Assembly: GCA_940337035.1 (NCBI GenBank)
Contig: OW679197.1
Span: forward strand, 43,468,466-43,532,465
Direction: 5' to 3'
DNA length: 64,000 bases
From: Agriotes lineatus
Lineage: Eukaryota; Arthropoda; Insecta; Coleoptera; Elateridae
The notes under the pieces are model-generated. The model worked only from the letters and a program-made list of their open reading frames with translations, did not search any database and was not told where the DNA came from. The position numbers and the translations under genes were made by a program. The number at the start of each line of letters is the position of its first letter. Within the stretch, counting starts at the first letter, position 1. Below, one piece after another: positions 22,539-33,520 of this stretch.

Positions 22539-23337
22539 CAGAGCTGGGCAGTAATTAATTACTTTGTAAGTAAATTACTAATTAAATTCCTTCTTGTTGA
22601 TTTGTCTTGAAATTGAATTACTTTTCAAAATACGATAATTGCAATTGATAATTGCCATTCTTGTTAACAAGTACTTGACAATTACTTTTTCAAAGTAATC
22701 AAATATTTTTGAATAATTAAATTACTCTATGGCAGAAACAAAAAACCAAGTGGAAACAGACCGCCGGAAGGACCACCCAAAAGATGGACGCAGAGCTGTT
22801 TTTCTTCATCCACAGACTAGTTACCAGAGACCGAGCAAACAGGGATTATTTCTAACTAAAAGAAGACGAAGAAATTACTCTAAAGTATTTATTTAAATTA
22901 CTCCACAAGTATTTGAATTACTTGTGGTAATTGAAATGATGAAATATTTGGTGCAGGCGCATATGTTTGTAGATGATGTACGCATGTGTTGTGTCTTGTG
23001 TAGTGCAGGCTCTGGAGGATGTCGTATTGTAGTTGCTAATAATTATTGTGCAAGATGAGAAAAATATGTTTGCGGTAAGTGCAGATTACAAAGTAAGGTA
23101 CGGCAAAAAATATATTTGTTTCCATAACAATACCGAGAACGAATAACTTAATTATTTCATTTTGTTTCTTGAAAATGATGTACTAGCACATGACTATCTA
23201 ACTATTACTAAATACAAATATACAACAACAATTTGTAGTAAAAATTATTAAAAAAGTAATTAATGGTAATTCAATTATTACTTCATTGGGTGGTACTTCG
23301 TAATTAATTACTTTTCAAAGTATTTTGCCCAGGTCTG
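22539..23337. mobile_element. Non-autonomous hAT element, 799 bp, with 8-bp TSD
   Basis: Left end CAGAGCTGGGCAGTAAT and the reverse complement of the right end CAGACCTGGGCAAAATAC form hAT-type TIRs. The element is flanked by a perfect 8-bp duplication, ATCCACAT, at 22531-22538 and 23338-23345. Subterminal regions are rich in TAATTA/AATTACTT repeats, as in many hAT MITEs. No hAT transposase was recognised. A LINE C-terminal fragment lies inside it (22735-22875). Confidence 0.9.
22735..22875 (+). pseudogene. LINE 3'-terminal coding fragment inside a hAT element
   Basis: Translation gives GNRPPEGPPKRWTQSC, matching the GRRPxGRPPKRW-type C-terminus of endonuclease-RT LINEs. A shifted frame gives RLVTRDRANRDYF and the sequence ends with a purine-rich AAAGAAGACGAAGAA tract. 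Only this short 3' end is present. It was either inserted into the hAT element or picked up by it. Confidence 0.55.
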
Positions 23338-23345
23338 ATCCACAT

Positions 23346-24335
23346 GCGTTACTTCTATTTTGATAAATCTATGTCTCGTTTAAGTAAATAAAATTAACTA
23401 TTTCTTCGTTTTGTAAATATTGCTATTTCTTAATTTATTAATATTTCTACATATGACTGATCCCGGAAAAATATTTATACTGTCTATATTTATACCCTAT
23501 AGATCGTATAATGTTACATAGTTAGGACCGCCCATTTTTTTCAACAATTCGCCTTCTATAAAAGCAATAATCACATTTACTTAATTTCTTTTTGGATCCT
23601 CTTTTTTCAGGATTTTTAAAATGTTTGAATATTAATTTAGTTACTAAATTTGTATGTTAAAAATTATTTTCCTCATATCATAACCTATATCCTTTTAAAG
23701 TCAAACTGACTTAACCTTTCAATGACAAATAATTATGGACATGCATTTTTTTAAATTTTGGAATTTTATCTATGCTATCTCCGCTAAGGAAATGAAACAT
23801 AAAACTTTTATCCTTATTATTTCGTGAGTGACAGTTGTGACTCTGATAGTGGATTTACCCTGGCTTATTAGCGCAATTAGACAGCACTTTGTTAATAAAT
23901 ATCTCAACTTCGGAAATAAACATTTTTTGTTTGTTGTTATATATGACTCATTACTTATTATATAGCTTTCCAAAAGAGCTTGGATTTCGTTTCATGCTTT
24001 ATGTATTTGTCCTAACATTTGACGTTACTACCTCGGGTCATCGAAACACATAAAAATGTACAGGGTGTTCTTTTAAAAAATTATTAAATGTTGAGCACCT
24101 TGTATAGCATTCATACCCACACCTACTATTTTAGACTCAAAGGTAATTCGCGAATAAGATCGTTTATGGCAACGTTTTTCTTCATTCAATTGTTTTCTGT
24201 TACTTACAGCAGCCGCCTAAAGTTCAGCATTTTTTTGCTTAAAATCGTTAGTATCACCAAAACAGTTGACGTTAGACCCATACATGTTTATATAAAATGA
24301 TAAGTATTTCAATTCAAAACTTTTAAGCTATAAGC
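23346..24335. other. AT-rich stretch with a mini-palindrome at 24059-24107
   Basis: GTACAGGGTGTTC and GAGCACCTTGTAT at 24058-24107 form a tiny TACAGGGTG-type element or residue, about 48 bp long. Otherwise no gene, RNA or repeat was recognised; the frames at 23770-23973 and 24088-24300 look random. Confidence 0.4.
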
Positions 24336-24339
24336 CATA

Positions 24340-24535
24340 AGCACAGTGTATTGTTCAATATTGTATCTTTGTCAATAAATTCTGGTTCAATGTATTTTTT
24401 TATAAAAAAAGTGCGGTAATATCCAGTACCGCACTGAGTTCGTTAATATCTATTCATTACCGCACTGAGTGCGGAATGAGGCTCTTAACGATACTAAAAT
24501 TAATTTGTTTAATAATCTATAACAACACAGATGAA
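24340..24535 (+). repeat. Dispersed repeat with GTGCGGTA/TACCGCAC palindrome
   Basis: Shares extended similarity, in opposite orientation, with 4910-5075. The core GTGCGGTAATATCCAGTACC is palindromic and is followed by a second ACCGCACTGAGTGCGG palindrome. Probably a small non-autonomous element. Confidence 0.6.
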
Positions 24536-24539
24536 GATA

Positions 24540-25990
24540 ATTGGCTTAATTTTACATTTAAAAAATGTTTCAGTGTGAGTTAAGATACCTTGGATTCTAT
24601 TGACGCAAACAAATTTAGAATTTGCAATAACTGACTTTACGATTTTAAGTTCTTAACAACATCTTGTAATTCAATTCTGGCAGTTTTCAAACGTCCAATA
24701 ATATTTTGCACATTGAAAAAATGTTTAAGTGTGAAATAAGTTTACTAACCTAGCATTTAAATAACTAGTAAATGTGTTTGCTTGCAAATGTCTGTTGATG
24801 TTTTTCATATGGAAAAAATGTTTTAGTGTAAAATAATTTCTTTCTAATTCAATCAATACAGGCAAAATTCGAATTTAGAAATTTAAGTTAAGTGGGAAAT
24901 AATATATAAAAATTTACTAATTTGCTTCAGTCTATTAAGCTTTAAATATTTTACAAAATTTATTTCGATTGACTTTGCACATAAAGAAATCAGTGTTCTA
25001 TTAAGTTCTTTATAATCCTATTAACACTAACAAATTTAAAATTTTTAATGTCTGAGCATCTTCTTAATTCTAACAATTTTTCGTTGTCTACTAGTGTGAC
25101 TCACTTGGAAAAATGTTTAAATAAGAGACCGTAAAAAATATTTTAATTAATTTTTTCAATTTATTAAGCCTTGAACGTTTTAGATAATTTATTTCAACAA
25201 TATTGCAAATGTCTGTTAATATTTTAATATGTTGTATCTTAAAAATGTTTCAGTATGAAATAAGATTTAAATTGTATTAACACAAGCAAATTTAGAATCG
25301 TAAACAACCTTTTGATTTATTCCAATTCTATTAAAGTCTGAACATTTTATAAATCTAATCCCAATAGTCCTCATATGTTTAGTACTATTTTTCCTTTTAA
25401 AAACAATGTTTAAATGTGAAGTAAGTTATATTTAGCCCTATTGATACAAAATAATGTATATAATTTAAATTACTATTAAATTACCTCCAATTTTATGTCT
25501 AGAACATTTTACAAATTTCACAATTGACGTTTTAGTGTAAACTTCTGCCAATATTTGGCACATTGGATAATAAGAAACCAAGTGATTTTCAATTCCATCA
25601 ATGCGAGAAATTTAAAACCTACGTGTCCACAGGGTTAACTTTGGCAGTTTTCAAGTGTGTAATAGTACGTTTCATTTTCAAAAAATGTTTAAGTGTGATG
25701 TAAGCTATGTTTAACTTTATTGACATAAGACGATTTACTAATTTAAACAACCTTTGAACTACTCCCAAGTGTTGTTAAGTTTTGAGAATATTTTAGAAAT
25801 TTCATTTTCATAGATATCTCATAATATTTTGCATATTTAAATTTTTTAATGTAAAATAAGTGATTTTTATATTCACCAAACCAATATAAAATATACGCAA
25901 CCCTGTAACCTCTTTTAATTTTATTAAGTTGTAAACATCTCACACAATTAGGTACTTCTGCTGAAATTGAAAACTCTTCACGGGCTTCCA
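24540..25990 (+). repeat. Highly degenerate tandem array, ~130-160-bp unit, about ten units
   Basis: A core close to AAAAAATGTTTAAGTGTGAA, usually preceded by TTTTGCACAT-like and followed by ATAAGTTT-like sequence, recurs at 24563, 24719, 24817, about 24975, 25111, 25243, 25404, about 25560, 25683 and about 25840. Between cores, ATTGACACAAACAAATTTAG- and GAACATTTTACAAATTT-like phrases also recur in the same order. Spacing is mostly 132-161 bp, with one short interval of 98. Divergence is high, so this is an old satellite-like or iterated array. No coding frame is conserved between units. Confidence 0.7.
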
Positions 25991-27640
25991 CGATATCATG
26001 TTAAGTAAGAGGTGCTAACCATGTAGTTAGGGGTACAATTACTTTGCTAAATTTTGTAGAGTTACTCAAAGAAAAAAGTTTGAGAACCTCTACTTTAGAG
26101 AATTATCTGTCTTCCTTCGTGTTCCTATTAAACAACGATCTGTGACAATATTTGTCAGTTACAACTTCTTGTTGTATGGCTGCTCTATAGATGCCTTTGC
26201 ATTTGGTATATTGAATCAACAGCATGAATATTATATTAACTTTCTATTTTCGCTTCTACCATGGTTTTTGAAAAAGTTGTTGCAATTTTTCTCAATATTT
26301 TCGTAGTTTCGATTAAAGAGGTGTGCCTATACATACCGCACTGTGAGCTTTTACTTTTGTTTTAGACTTGTTTCGAAGAATTTTAGTAGATAATTCCTCT
26401 ACATGTGTATAGTAATATTAAGAGTAGTTTAATGTCTAATATTAAGTGCTATATTTAAATAACAACACTGCCAAGAATTTCACAGGGCTATTAATATATG
26501 TTAATTTAATATTAGAAGGTTAAAAATTTTGCCATTAATACCAGTCACTGGAATATTCGAAAATCCTAAATAGTTTTAAATATTCAATTAGGCAATGAAC
26601 AGATCTTTTGCTAAATATTTGGTTAGTGCGAGGGCATATGAAACGTGCCTCTGTTTATATCTGCTTCAAGGTTTCGAATTTGCGTTAGAATTTGTGTTTA
26701 TACTCCTGCGGATGACTGAAATTCTAACATTTAGGTGTACTATTTCCATCGCCTAATTTATGGCGCGGCTGCTAATTAAGTGGCGCCCGTAGTTGGAAGG
26801 CAAATCGCACAACAAAAAAGGTTAATCAGATGCATATATGAGATGAAATCGATGCATATTTAACCGTATACTCCACATCTGGCCAAAAATCTGCGCGACT
26901 GCGACGCTGCGCCAAACATTAACGAACAAATTTTAAAACGCGCCGTAAAAGGAAACCAATATCAGTTTTATTGCTGCAAGTTTACGGCTTTTTTGAATTT
27001 CAAATCTGACCCGGTGTTTTTTGGTGCATTGTCTCGGTCCAGTTCACACAATTTCGGCGATTCCAGATACAGGTCGACATATTCGCAAGTCCATTGCCCC
27101 GCGGCCGGGGCGTTAGAAAACCTAAGCCATGGAAACGCATTTTCACGGTAATTGCGTTTACTGTTATCCTGTTATTCCGCTCCTGGAGCTGCAGCAAGGG
27201 AATGTCGAGATGCAGATGCATTCCTTTGCAAATACCGGCAAATGCGGTGCTTTCGCTTGCAGCTCGACTGAACTCACTCGGCTCGCCTATGCCAGTTGCG
27301 GATAAACTCAGAGTGAAGATGTCCGCATGGTTTATTTTCGAAGATAATTTATTCAACGTTTTTTGAAGATAACGAAGCAATTCTAAATATTTTAGTATTT
27401 AATTGAAACTTTTTTTGCAATGCATGGGAATATAACGGAAGCATGGAACTGCAAAACCTTGTTCTCAAAAATATATGGAAAATAAGAACTGCAAATCCTG
27501 TACCAACACCTTTTTATAAATCTACTACAGTTAATTTAACTACTAAAACACAGGTTACATTAAAAACTGAAAAGATTAAAGACCAAACCAAAACCTATTG
27601 GCTATTTTAGGTGAGTCTGCTAAAGACCCCAGTCGTTTTT
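25991..27640. other. No gene recognised; candidate conserved non-coding block 26740-27370
   Basis: The part 26740-27370 is non-repetitive, with higher GC and CpG than its surroundings, ATCGATGCATATTTAA-like sites and several TGCATA-type motifs. Opposing frames at 27000-27380 (minus) and 27094-27366 (plus) overlap, and neither matches a known protein. I infer a regulatory or conserved non-coding element rather than an exon. Confidence 0.3.
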
Positions 27641-27644
27641 CAAT

Positions 27645-27872
27645 TTTTACTTCTCTCGTCTAAAAGACGAAGGAAGTATTGTAATCGCGAAAAAATCACC
27701 TCTCGAGAGGAAGAAACAGGTTTTCTCAATTCCGTCTGTCTGTCTCTCTGTCTGTCTGTATGTATGTATGTCTGTATGTATGTATGTATGTATGTATGTA
27801 TGTATGTATGTATGTCTGTATGTATGTATGTATGTATGTATGTATGTATGTATCTATGTATGTATGTATGTA

Positions 27873-27907
<35 letters not shown>

Positions 27908-28160
27908 TGGCGGTATAACTCAAAAACAAAAACTATTAGTCGGAGGAAGACAATAATTTGCATACATTATATATCTACCTGGCATGAAACCGAGAAAATT
28001 TTAGACAAATATATACACGGTGCTTAACCTTAAAATTTTGTTTATTTCTTATTTAACTTAGCAATAAATACAAGTAATAATTTGTACATATCGCAGGCAT
28101 TATTCTTACCAAAAATGGGTCCCAATAGATATAGAATAAATGTTGTACGATACAAAAAGG
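27645..28160 (+). mobile_element. tRNA-like SINE, family A, copy 2 (partial, expanded microsatellite)
   Basis: Runs in the opposite direction to the other copies. It starts at the terminal hairpin (TCGTCTAAAAGACGA near 27657) and then passes AATCGCGAAAAAATCACC, AAACAGGTTTTCTCAATTCC and a long TGTC/TGTA microsatellite. It continues through GGCGGTATAACTC and CTACCTGGCATGAAACCGAG and fades at 28160 before the tRNA-like module. The frames of 138 and 107 residues here are low-complexity products of the microsatellite. Confidence 0.75.
27733..27907. repeat. (TGTC/TGTA)n microsatellite, about 175 bp
   Basis: Uninterrupted four-base units alternate between TGTC blocks and TGTA blocks. It is the expanded form of the tract found in the other family A SINE copies, and gives artefactual frames on both strands. 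Confidence 0.95.
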
Positions 28161-28670
28161 AGCAACAAATTATTGTGTTACTTAATACAGCTGCAACGCA
28201 GGATTCGGTAACGTTTTTTTTATTTGAAAATATATTTAATTTATTAGAAACGTGAAGATATAATTACTCTTAACTTAATTTCATTTTTAAAATTATTTAG
28301 TGTCACAATGTCGATGAGGGAAGTTCTGGGTAAGACATTTTACAGATTTTTTAATAAGTTTGACAGTAAAGGTTTGCTTAAGTCTTAAAAATAATATACA
28401 ATAATTAGCAACTAAAGTTTATTGCAGTTGGATATACTGCAACCACATTATGCAGTGAAGACTAAATCACCTCTAACTTTTGAATGTGTTTAAATATTTT
28501 CTGTAATTTTTACCTAATATAATGACATTTTGTTGTCGTTTTCAACGTCAAAATGATGCATATATTCGCACTAGTTGCAATATAATATCTCATATTGACA
28601 CTAGTGGTAGTATGAAAATTAAGAACTTTGTAGATTTAAGTAAACTTATAAACTATAAACATTAATATGA
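28161..28670. other. AT-rich sequence, nothing recognised
   Basis: No gene, RNA or repeat was identified. Confidence 0.3.
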
Positions 28671-28675
28671 CTTAA

Positions 28676-28830
28676 AATTATAGAAAATCGTGTATGCAAC
28701 ACGTGGCAAAATTAGTGTTTTCCACACACAACGTGCGTTTACGCTTCGCTCGTAGAGAAAACTTTACGTCTAGTATGAAAAACACTTTCATTTTGCAACT
28801 TGATACATAAATAGCTATTAGTCAACTTTT
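28676..28830. mobile_element. Palindromic hairpin module, copy 3
   Basis: Arms GTATGCAACACGTGGCAAAA and TTTTGCAACTTGATAC, with AGTGTTTT/AAAACACT inside, fold into a hairpin with a CG-rich loop (GCGTTTACGCTTCGCTC). The outer ends, TAGAAAATCGTGTATG on the left and CATAAATAGCTATTAG on the right, match those of the modules at 42551-42708 and 43166-43330, although the core differs. Confidence 0.65.
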
Positions 28831-29307
28831 AGGGATTTAGATATTTTTGAGGTTAATTAAAAATTCCAGATGGCCGAATTTAGAAAATGTTGATGACCCT
28901 AAACAAAGTGGCGCCAGATTTATTATTGAAGATCACGCATATTAAAACAGACGCCTTCTTGTTAAATATTATCAAAATTCTCTGAAATTATAGGTACGTC
29001 TCTATACGAGTCCTTTCGAATGAAGTGTCAGATGACCCAATTTTGCATTTTAAAAACATATTCAATACTTTTATATATTCTATTTTTTTTATGCAAAGTG
29101 TGGTCATGTGTGCTATCCCCGGCTATCCCAGCAAATGTACCTTATAAATAACACAAAAAAATATGCTAAACAAATTACTAGTGCACAACTACGTTTTTTT
29201 TTTAAACAATTGTGTACCAAATATACATCGTAGGTTGGATATCCGCGGGTTAATGTATTCTCAAAAATCACTATGTTATCGTTACGAATTTATCTGACGT
29301 ACAGACT
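28831..29307. other. AT-rich sequence, nothing recognised
   Basis: No gene, RNA or repeat was identified. Confidence 0.3.
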
Positions 29308-29585
29308 ATTTATTTATTTATTTATTTATTTAATTTGCACTCAGCCAACAGCCGTTAGGCCAATTATAGGCGTCGCTGTGCAGTTATGAGGACTTCCAAC
29401 CCCACTAACGACTGTCATGATGTTGTATGACCGCCGGGACCAACTTTTTTCCGTGATAGCCGTACCACGAGGCGCCGAGAGATGCAGCCGTGGAACTCCC
29501 ATCCAAGTTCTGACCAGAGACAGCGTTGCTTAACTCTGCTGATCGAACGTGGACGCTTGTTCAAGCTACACCACTCGGGACCTGA
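29308..29585 (-). mobile_element. 5S-rRNA-derived SINE (SINE3-like) with (TAAA)n tail
   Basis: On the minus strand, GTTCGATCAGCAGAGTTAAG followed by CAACGCTG and AGAACTTGGATGGG (complement of about 29488-29550) matches the internal promoter region of 5S rRNA, whose corresponding parts read AGTTAAGCAGCG and TACTTGGATGGG. A further ~190 bp of non-5S body follows, ending in a TAAATAAATAAA tail (29308-29333 on plus). Transcription by polymerase III from the 5S-type internal control region is inferred. The 5' end lies near 29585 (GGTCCCGAGTGGTGTAGC). Confidence 0.8.
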
Positions 29586-31809
29586 CAACATAACAATTCA
29601 TACAAGTAGCCTAAATCAATTTTGAAACAGTTGAGGTTTTGTGGTGACACCTACCGTTGATTAGACTACATTAAATACAAATGTGTAATTCTTTTTATTT
29701 ACTCATCAACAGCCCCTTCTCATTATTCAACCGTTGTCAGCCAATCATATACAGAGTTTTTCAGTCATGAAGGTAAAATATAAATCAAGACGCTCTGATA
29801 AATCCAAACGCCAATCCTACTGTTAGTTAAAAAATTAATAAAAATAAATTTTGGAAAAGCATAGCAGTTAAACCTCTAAAAATTCCATTATTCACTCGGA
29901 TAAATTACTCCACTCGTGTTCGACGCGTGGCCCAAATACTATCATCGTGACTAATGTCTAACTTTCTCACTTATTGAATTATATAGATACTACTTTGCAG
30001 CACCAAAATAACTATAAAATTAAAAAATTACCAGAACAAAACAAGTTTTATATTTACTTACAAATTAACATTAACCCTAGAACTGCTAAGGAAGGGCCCA
30101 CACTTTAATATTTTCATTACTAAAGCTAAGGTAGGTGCAACAAAAATTTAAAAAAAATCTATTTGTCTATTTCACTGTAGGTTACTTCCAGGTTTACTTT
30201 GAAAAGAATATGCGAAACCGTTTTCGTAGAATTGTAGCTTTAGATGAAGTAGTTTCGTGATAACACAGTTTCATAAAAGCAATTTGATGTTTCTGAAATT
30301 TTATATCGGACCAAGTTTTATATTTTACATAACTTTCATCAATCCAACATTATTATATTAATATTTTCGTCTCAAAACTATCCAACAAATAACGCCTCGT
30401 AAAGCTCTAACACTAATTTATACACACTTTGTATATAGGCACAATCTGAACAAAAATGTGTGTGAGCTCCTAGTGCCCCTACATGGCAATACTCGGAAAC
30501 ATAAATGTCATAGCAGTTCTAGGGTTGCAAGTATGGTGTTACAAAAAATTCTGTATAGAACTAGTGAGCTCCGTTTAGCTTGTTTCACTTCTGAGCTTTG
30601 CAGGACTCGCTAACAATCATGCTCTAAAAGTCTAAACAGCCCACGCTTCTAACAAAGCATATCTTTAGCCATACATTCTATAAAATACATACTACAATAC
30701 AGTATTCTAAAAAAATAAAACCTCTTTCATGGCATAATTGATAATTTGCAATAAATTGGCAATTGACTACAAAAATATCTATAAAACCTTATTTCCATAA
30801 AATTTACTCATGAATTGTAAAATAATAGACCACAATTTATTTCTTTTTTCATATTGATACTTCTGCTCAGTCTGTATTTACATAAATTATTGAAATAAAT
30901 CAGTTTCGTAATTTCGGCATCCCTAAATTTGGATGTTAATGCTTTTCACGAAAGTTCCTAATAAAATAGTTCTTATTGTAAAACATGTCCAAATCATAAT
31001 TATTTATTTAATTGAATTATCCATTGAGCAATAATTGACTAACCTAGATACTTTTTCTGAATGTAAAGGCAGTAATTCCAATGATGTATACATTAAGGAA
31101 TATTTACTTGAAAGTGTAAATGTAGCTACATAAATCTTCATTAAAATGTTACTTCTTTTCCAACGACACCATACATGGAGTAAGATTTTTAAAATACAAT
31201 GTTTTTTAAAGGTTACTTATTCGAAATTGATTGAAATCAAATCATTGTTTAACAAATATGTGCGTAGAAAAATATTCTTTGTATACTCTTCACAACTTCG
31301 CACTTTTATTATCTTCTAGTTATACCTAGGGCGTAATCGATTGCAATATTACAATTGACTTTGATATAAAAAAATCAAATCTCATATTGTACCTAAAGTG
31401 ACAAGAAAGAATGTATAAATATATTCCTGATTTTTTTGGGTACTGCTCCATACTAAAAAAATAAATCCATTATATTGGTAAGAACATTCCACAGCGTAAT
31501 GCTCCAAACAACATCGTGAATAGTAAAATTCCACACAGAAGTAATTTTTGTTGAAGGCTATAGCTTTCACTTTTGTTAAAAAAAAATTTTCTATTGTTTA
31601 GATCTTTTTCCGACAGTTTATTTTAATTTATTGTATTATTTCTAATAAGTAATTCATAAATTACAAATCGAGAGATCTTATACTCTAAAATACTCCTCAA
31701 CCAGAACTTACTGTGTTCATACTACTTCTGGCATCTCTATGGCTACTCTAAATTTGAAAAAAAACATAAAAAACCGTTTCAATGTCATTCAAGAAGCTGA
31801 AAATGCATA
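29586..31809. other. AT-rich stretch, no gene recognised
   Basis: About 2.2 kb with no coding frame, RNA gene or repeat that I can support. The 62-residue minus frame at 31382-31570 has no recognisable features. Confidence 0.35.
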
Positions 31810-31817
31810 GTATAGAT

Positions 31818-32684
31818 CAGCGTTTCTCAAACTGTAGGCATCGACGGACCCCTTATTTGCTTACAAAAATTCGAGGACCCCATACAATTTTATCGACCAT
31901 AGATAGTGTATGACTTATATACCCCTGTGACCTTGAAAACCGTTTACTTTGCTGCTACATTAGGTATAGGTACTAAAATTAAATAATATTTGAGAGCTCG
32001 ATATTTTTATTATTAAAGTCGGGCTAGTAAAAACACAAGAACACTTACAAAATTAATAGAATCTGTAGTATCAATACAGGCGTACAATAATAATAATATT
32101 AATATAATGTGAATTGTTAATCATACATAATAATAACTATAGTTATTACGAAGGATGGTGTTCTTTTGCAGAAATAAGATTAAAAACGTTTGGCTCAAAA
32201 GTAGAAAGTTTTAATCGTAGTTGTGGTTCTACATTTTTTAAGCAATTTCCGTATTTTGATTTTATGTATACAAGTGTAGAGGACGCTCGTTCACATAAAT
32301 ATGTCGAACAAAATGGCATTACATGCGTCAAAGCTTTTTGTGATAACGCGTAATCAAATCGCAGTCGTAACCAAAAGTCCGTCACGTTTTAACATTGAAC
32401 CAAATTTTAACCACCAAATTTTAACCACTGATGTTTTCGTTATCGAGTAAGCGCACGTGCAGTTATTTGGGGAGGTTTGTCGAACTTTACCGGCTGGAAA
32501 AACATGCCTGAAATGGTTCAAAAATAATTGCACAAAAAAGTTAATCTTTAAATCTGTGTCAGTTTTATATAAATACATATTATCCATTGATCAATAATAG
32601 ATCTATTTGGGCTTAACTCGCGGACCCCTTAGATTGCGTTTGCGGACCCCCGGGGGTCCGCGGACCCCAGTTTGAGAAACGCTG
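31818..32684. mobile_element. hAT element, 867 bp, internally deleted, with 8-bp TSD
   Basis: TIRs CAGCGTTTCTCAAACTG and CAGTTTGAGAAACGCTG are nearly perfect inverted copies. The 8-bp duplication GTATAGAT lies at 31810-31817 and 32685-32692 and fits the hAT preference nTnnnnAn. Both subterminal regions carry iterated CGGACCCC/GGACCCC. Inside is a minus-strand hAT transposase C-terminal remnant. Confidence 0.95.
32146..32388 (-). pseudogene. hAT transposase C-terminal (dimerisation) remnant
   Basis: An 80-codon minus-strand frame reads TDFWLRLRFDYALSQKALTH, MPFCSTYLCERASSTLVYIK, SKYGNCLKNVEPQLRLKLST and EPNVFNLISAKEHHPS. This is the hAT C-terminal dimerisation domain (pattern: FxSTYLCExxFSxLxxIKxKxRNRL, then LRLxLSxxEPxI and HPSH). 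The usual FS is SS and RNR is GNC, so it has decayed. It is preceded in frame by a stop. The rest of the transposase, including the catalytic core, is deleted. Confidence 0.88.
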
Positions 32685-32699
32685 GTATAGATTAATAAT

Positions 32700-33520
32700 T
32701 GTGACTTACAATTAAGTTATTTTTGAAGTAGGTTGGTAATTACAATTACATATTTCAATTCGATATAAATAAATACCAAGTATAAGAATTCCAAGTTAAT
32801 ACTATGTGACTAATTGTAATTAATATTATAACTAAGAGTATAACTATTAAACGTAAACGTCTATTGATTCAGTTTGTTCGTAAGAAGCTTTAAAAGTGTA
32901 TTTTTATAAACAACACAAATCGGTAATGATTTGGCATTTTAAATGTATGTTCAAGCTCAGCAACAAACTAATAATAAAATCACAGTTGCACACAATCTAG
33001 TTTTCCACTATCTAGTGTGCATTTCTTATACCTAAAGGTTCATTATTTAACAAATCTCTCAATTACATTTCCACGTGAAACTCAATAATGACCCCAATGC
33101 TATAAATTGATAAAAGATCAACTTCCTTTAGAGTTAACTATTTGGTCTGATGTCATTTAAACTTACAGTCCCAAGTAGTACTTCACTTACAAGAAATAAA
33201 CAAAGTGAGTTTCTAAATACCTTTATTTTGGTAGGCAAACCTATATAATTACTTCAGCTTGTAGCAAATCATATTCATAGTACCAGAGGGTGTGCTGAAG
33301 ACAGCTCACGAGCCCATGGATCTATGCAGTTTTGTGAGAATTCACAACTATCAGGATACGTTGCCTCCTATGCAAAACGACGATTAACATATAAATGGCC
33401 TCATTAAAGCTAGAGGAGATGTTATCAAAGGCTAATTTTATGAAATAAAGTCTCAGGATTTTAAATTGTGCAGTTAAAGAACAGTTGAGTCTGTGGGAGT
33501 ACACTGAAGTACAGATCCAC
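32700..33520 (+). repeat. Diverged duplicate of 44080-45195
   Basis: Collinear matches with the 44-45 kb copy run for hundreds of bases: AATACTATGTGACTAATTG, ATTCAACAAATCTCTCAAT-like, AGAATTCACAACTATCAGGA, ATAAATGGCCTC, GATGTTATCAAAGG, ATGAAATAAAGTCTCAGGAT and GTGCAGTTAAAGAA. Both copies lie in the same orientation about 11.3 kb apart. It could be an old segmental duplication or two copies of an unnamed element. The match is strongest at 33340-33490. Confidence 0.75.

Noticed and set aside
27000..27380. 126-residue minus-strand frame
   Set aside because: Overlaps an equally open plus-strand frame, and neither resembles a known protein; more likely non-coding.
27733..27907. CRISPR-like or telomeric array
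   Set aside because: Uniform four-base units without spacers; a microsatellite inside a SINE, and not the TTAGG-type telomere repeat.
27611..28027. 138- and 107-residue open frames on opposite strands
   Set aside because: Both are translations of the TGTC/TGTA microsatellite and SINE flanks; their residue patterns are period-four artefacts.
29308..29585. Functional 5S rRNA gene
   Set aside because: Only the internal promoter-like part matches; the 5' and 3' ends that should pair are absent, and a TAAA tail marks a SINE.
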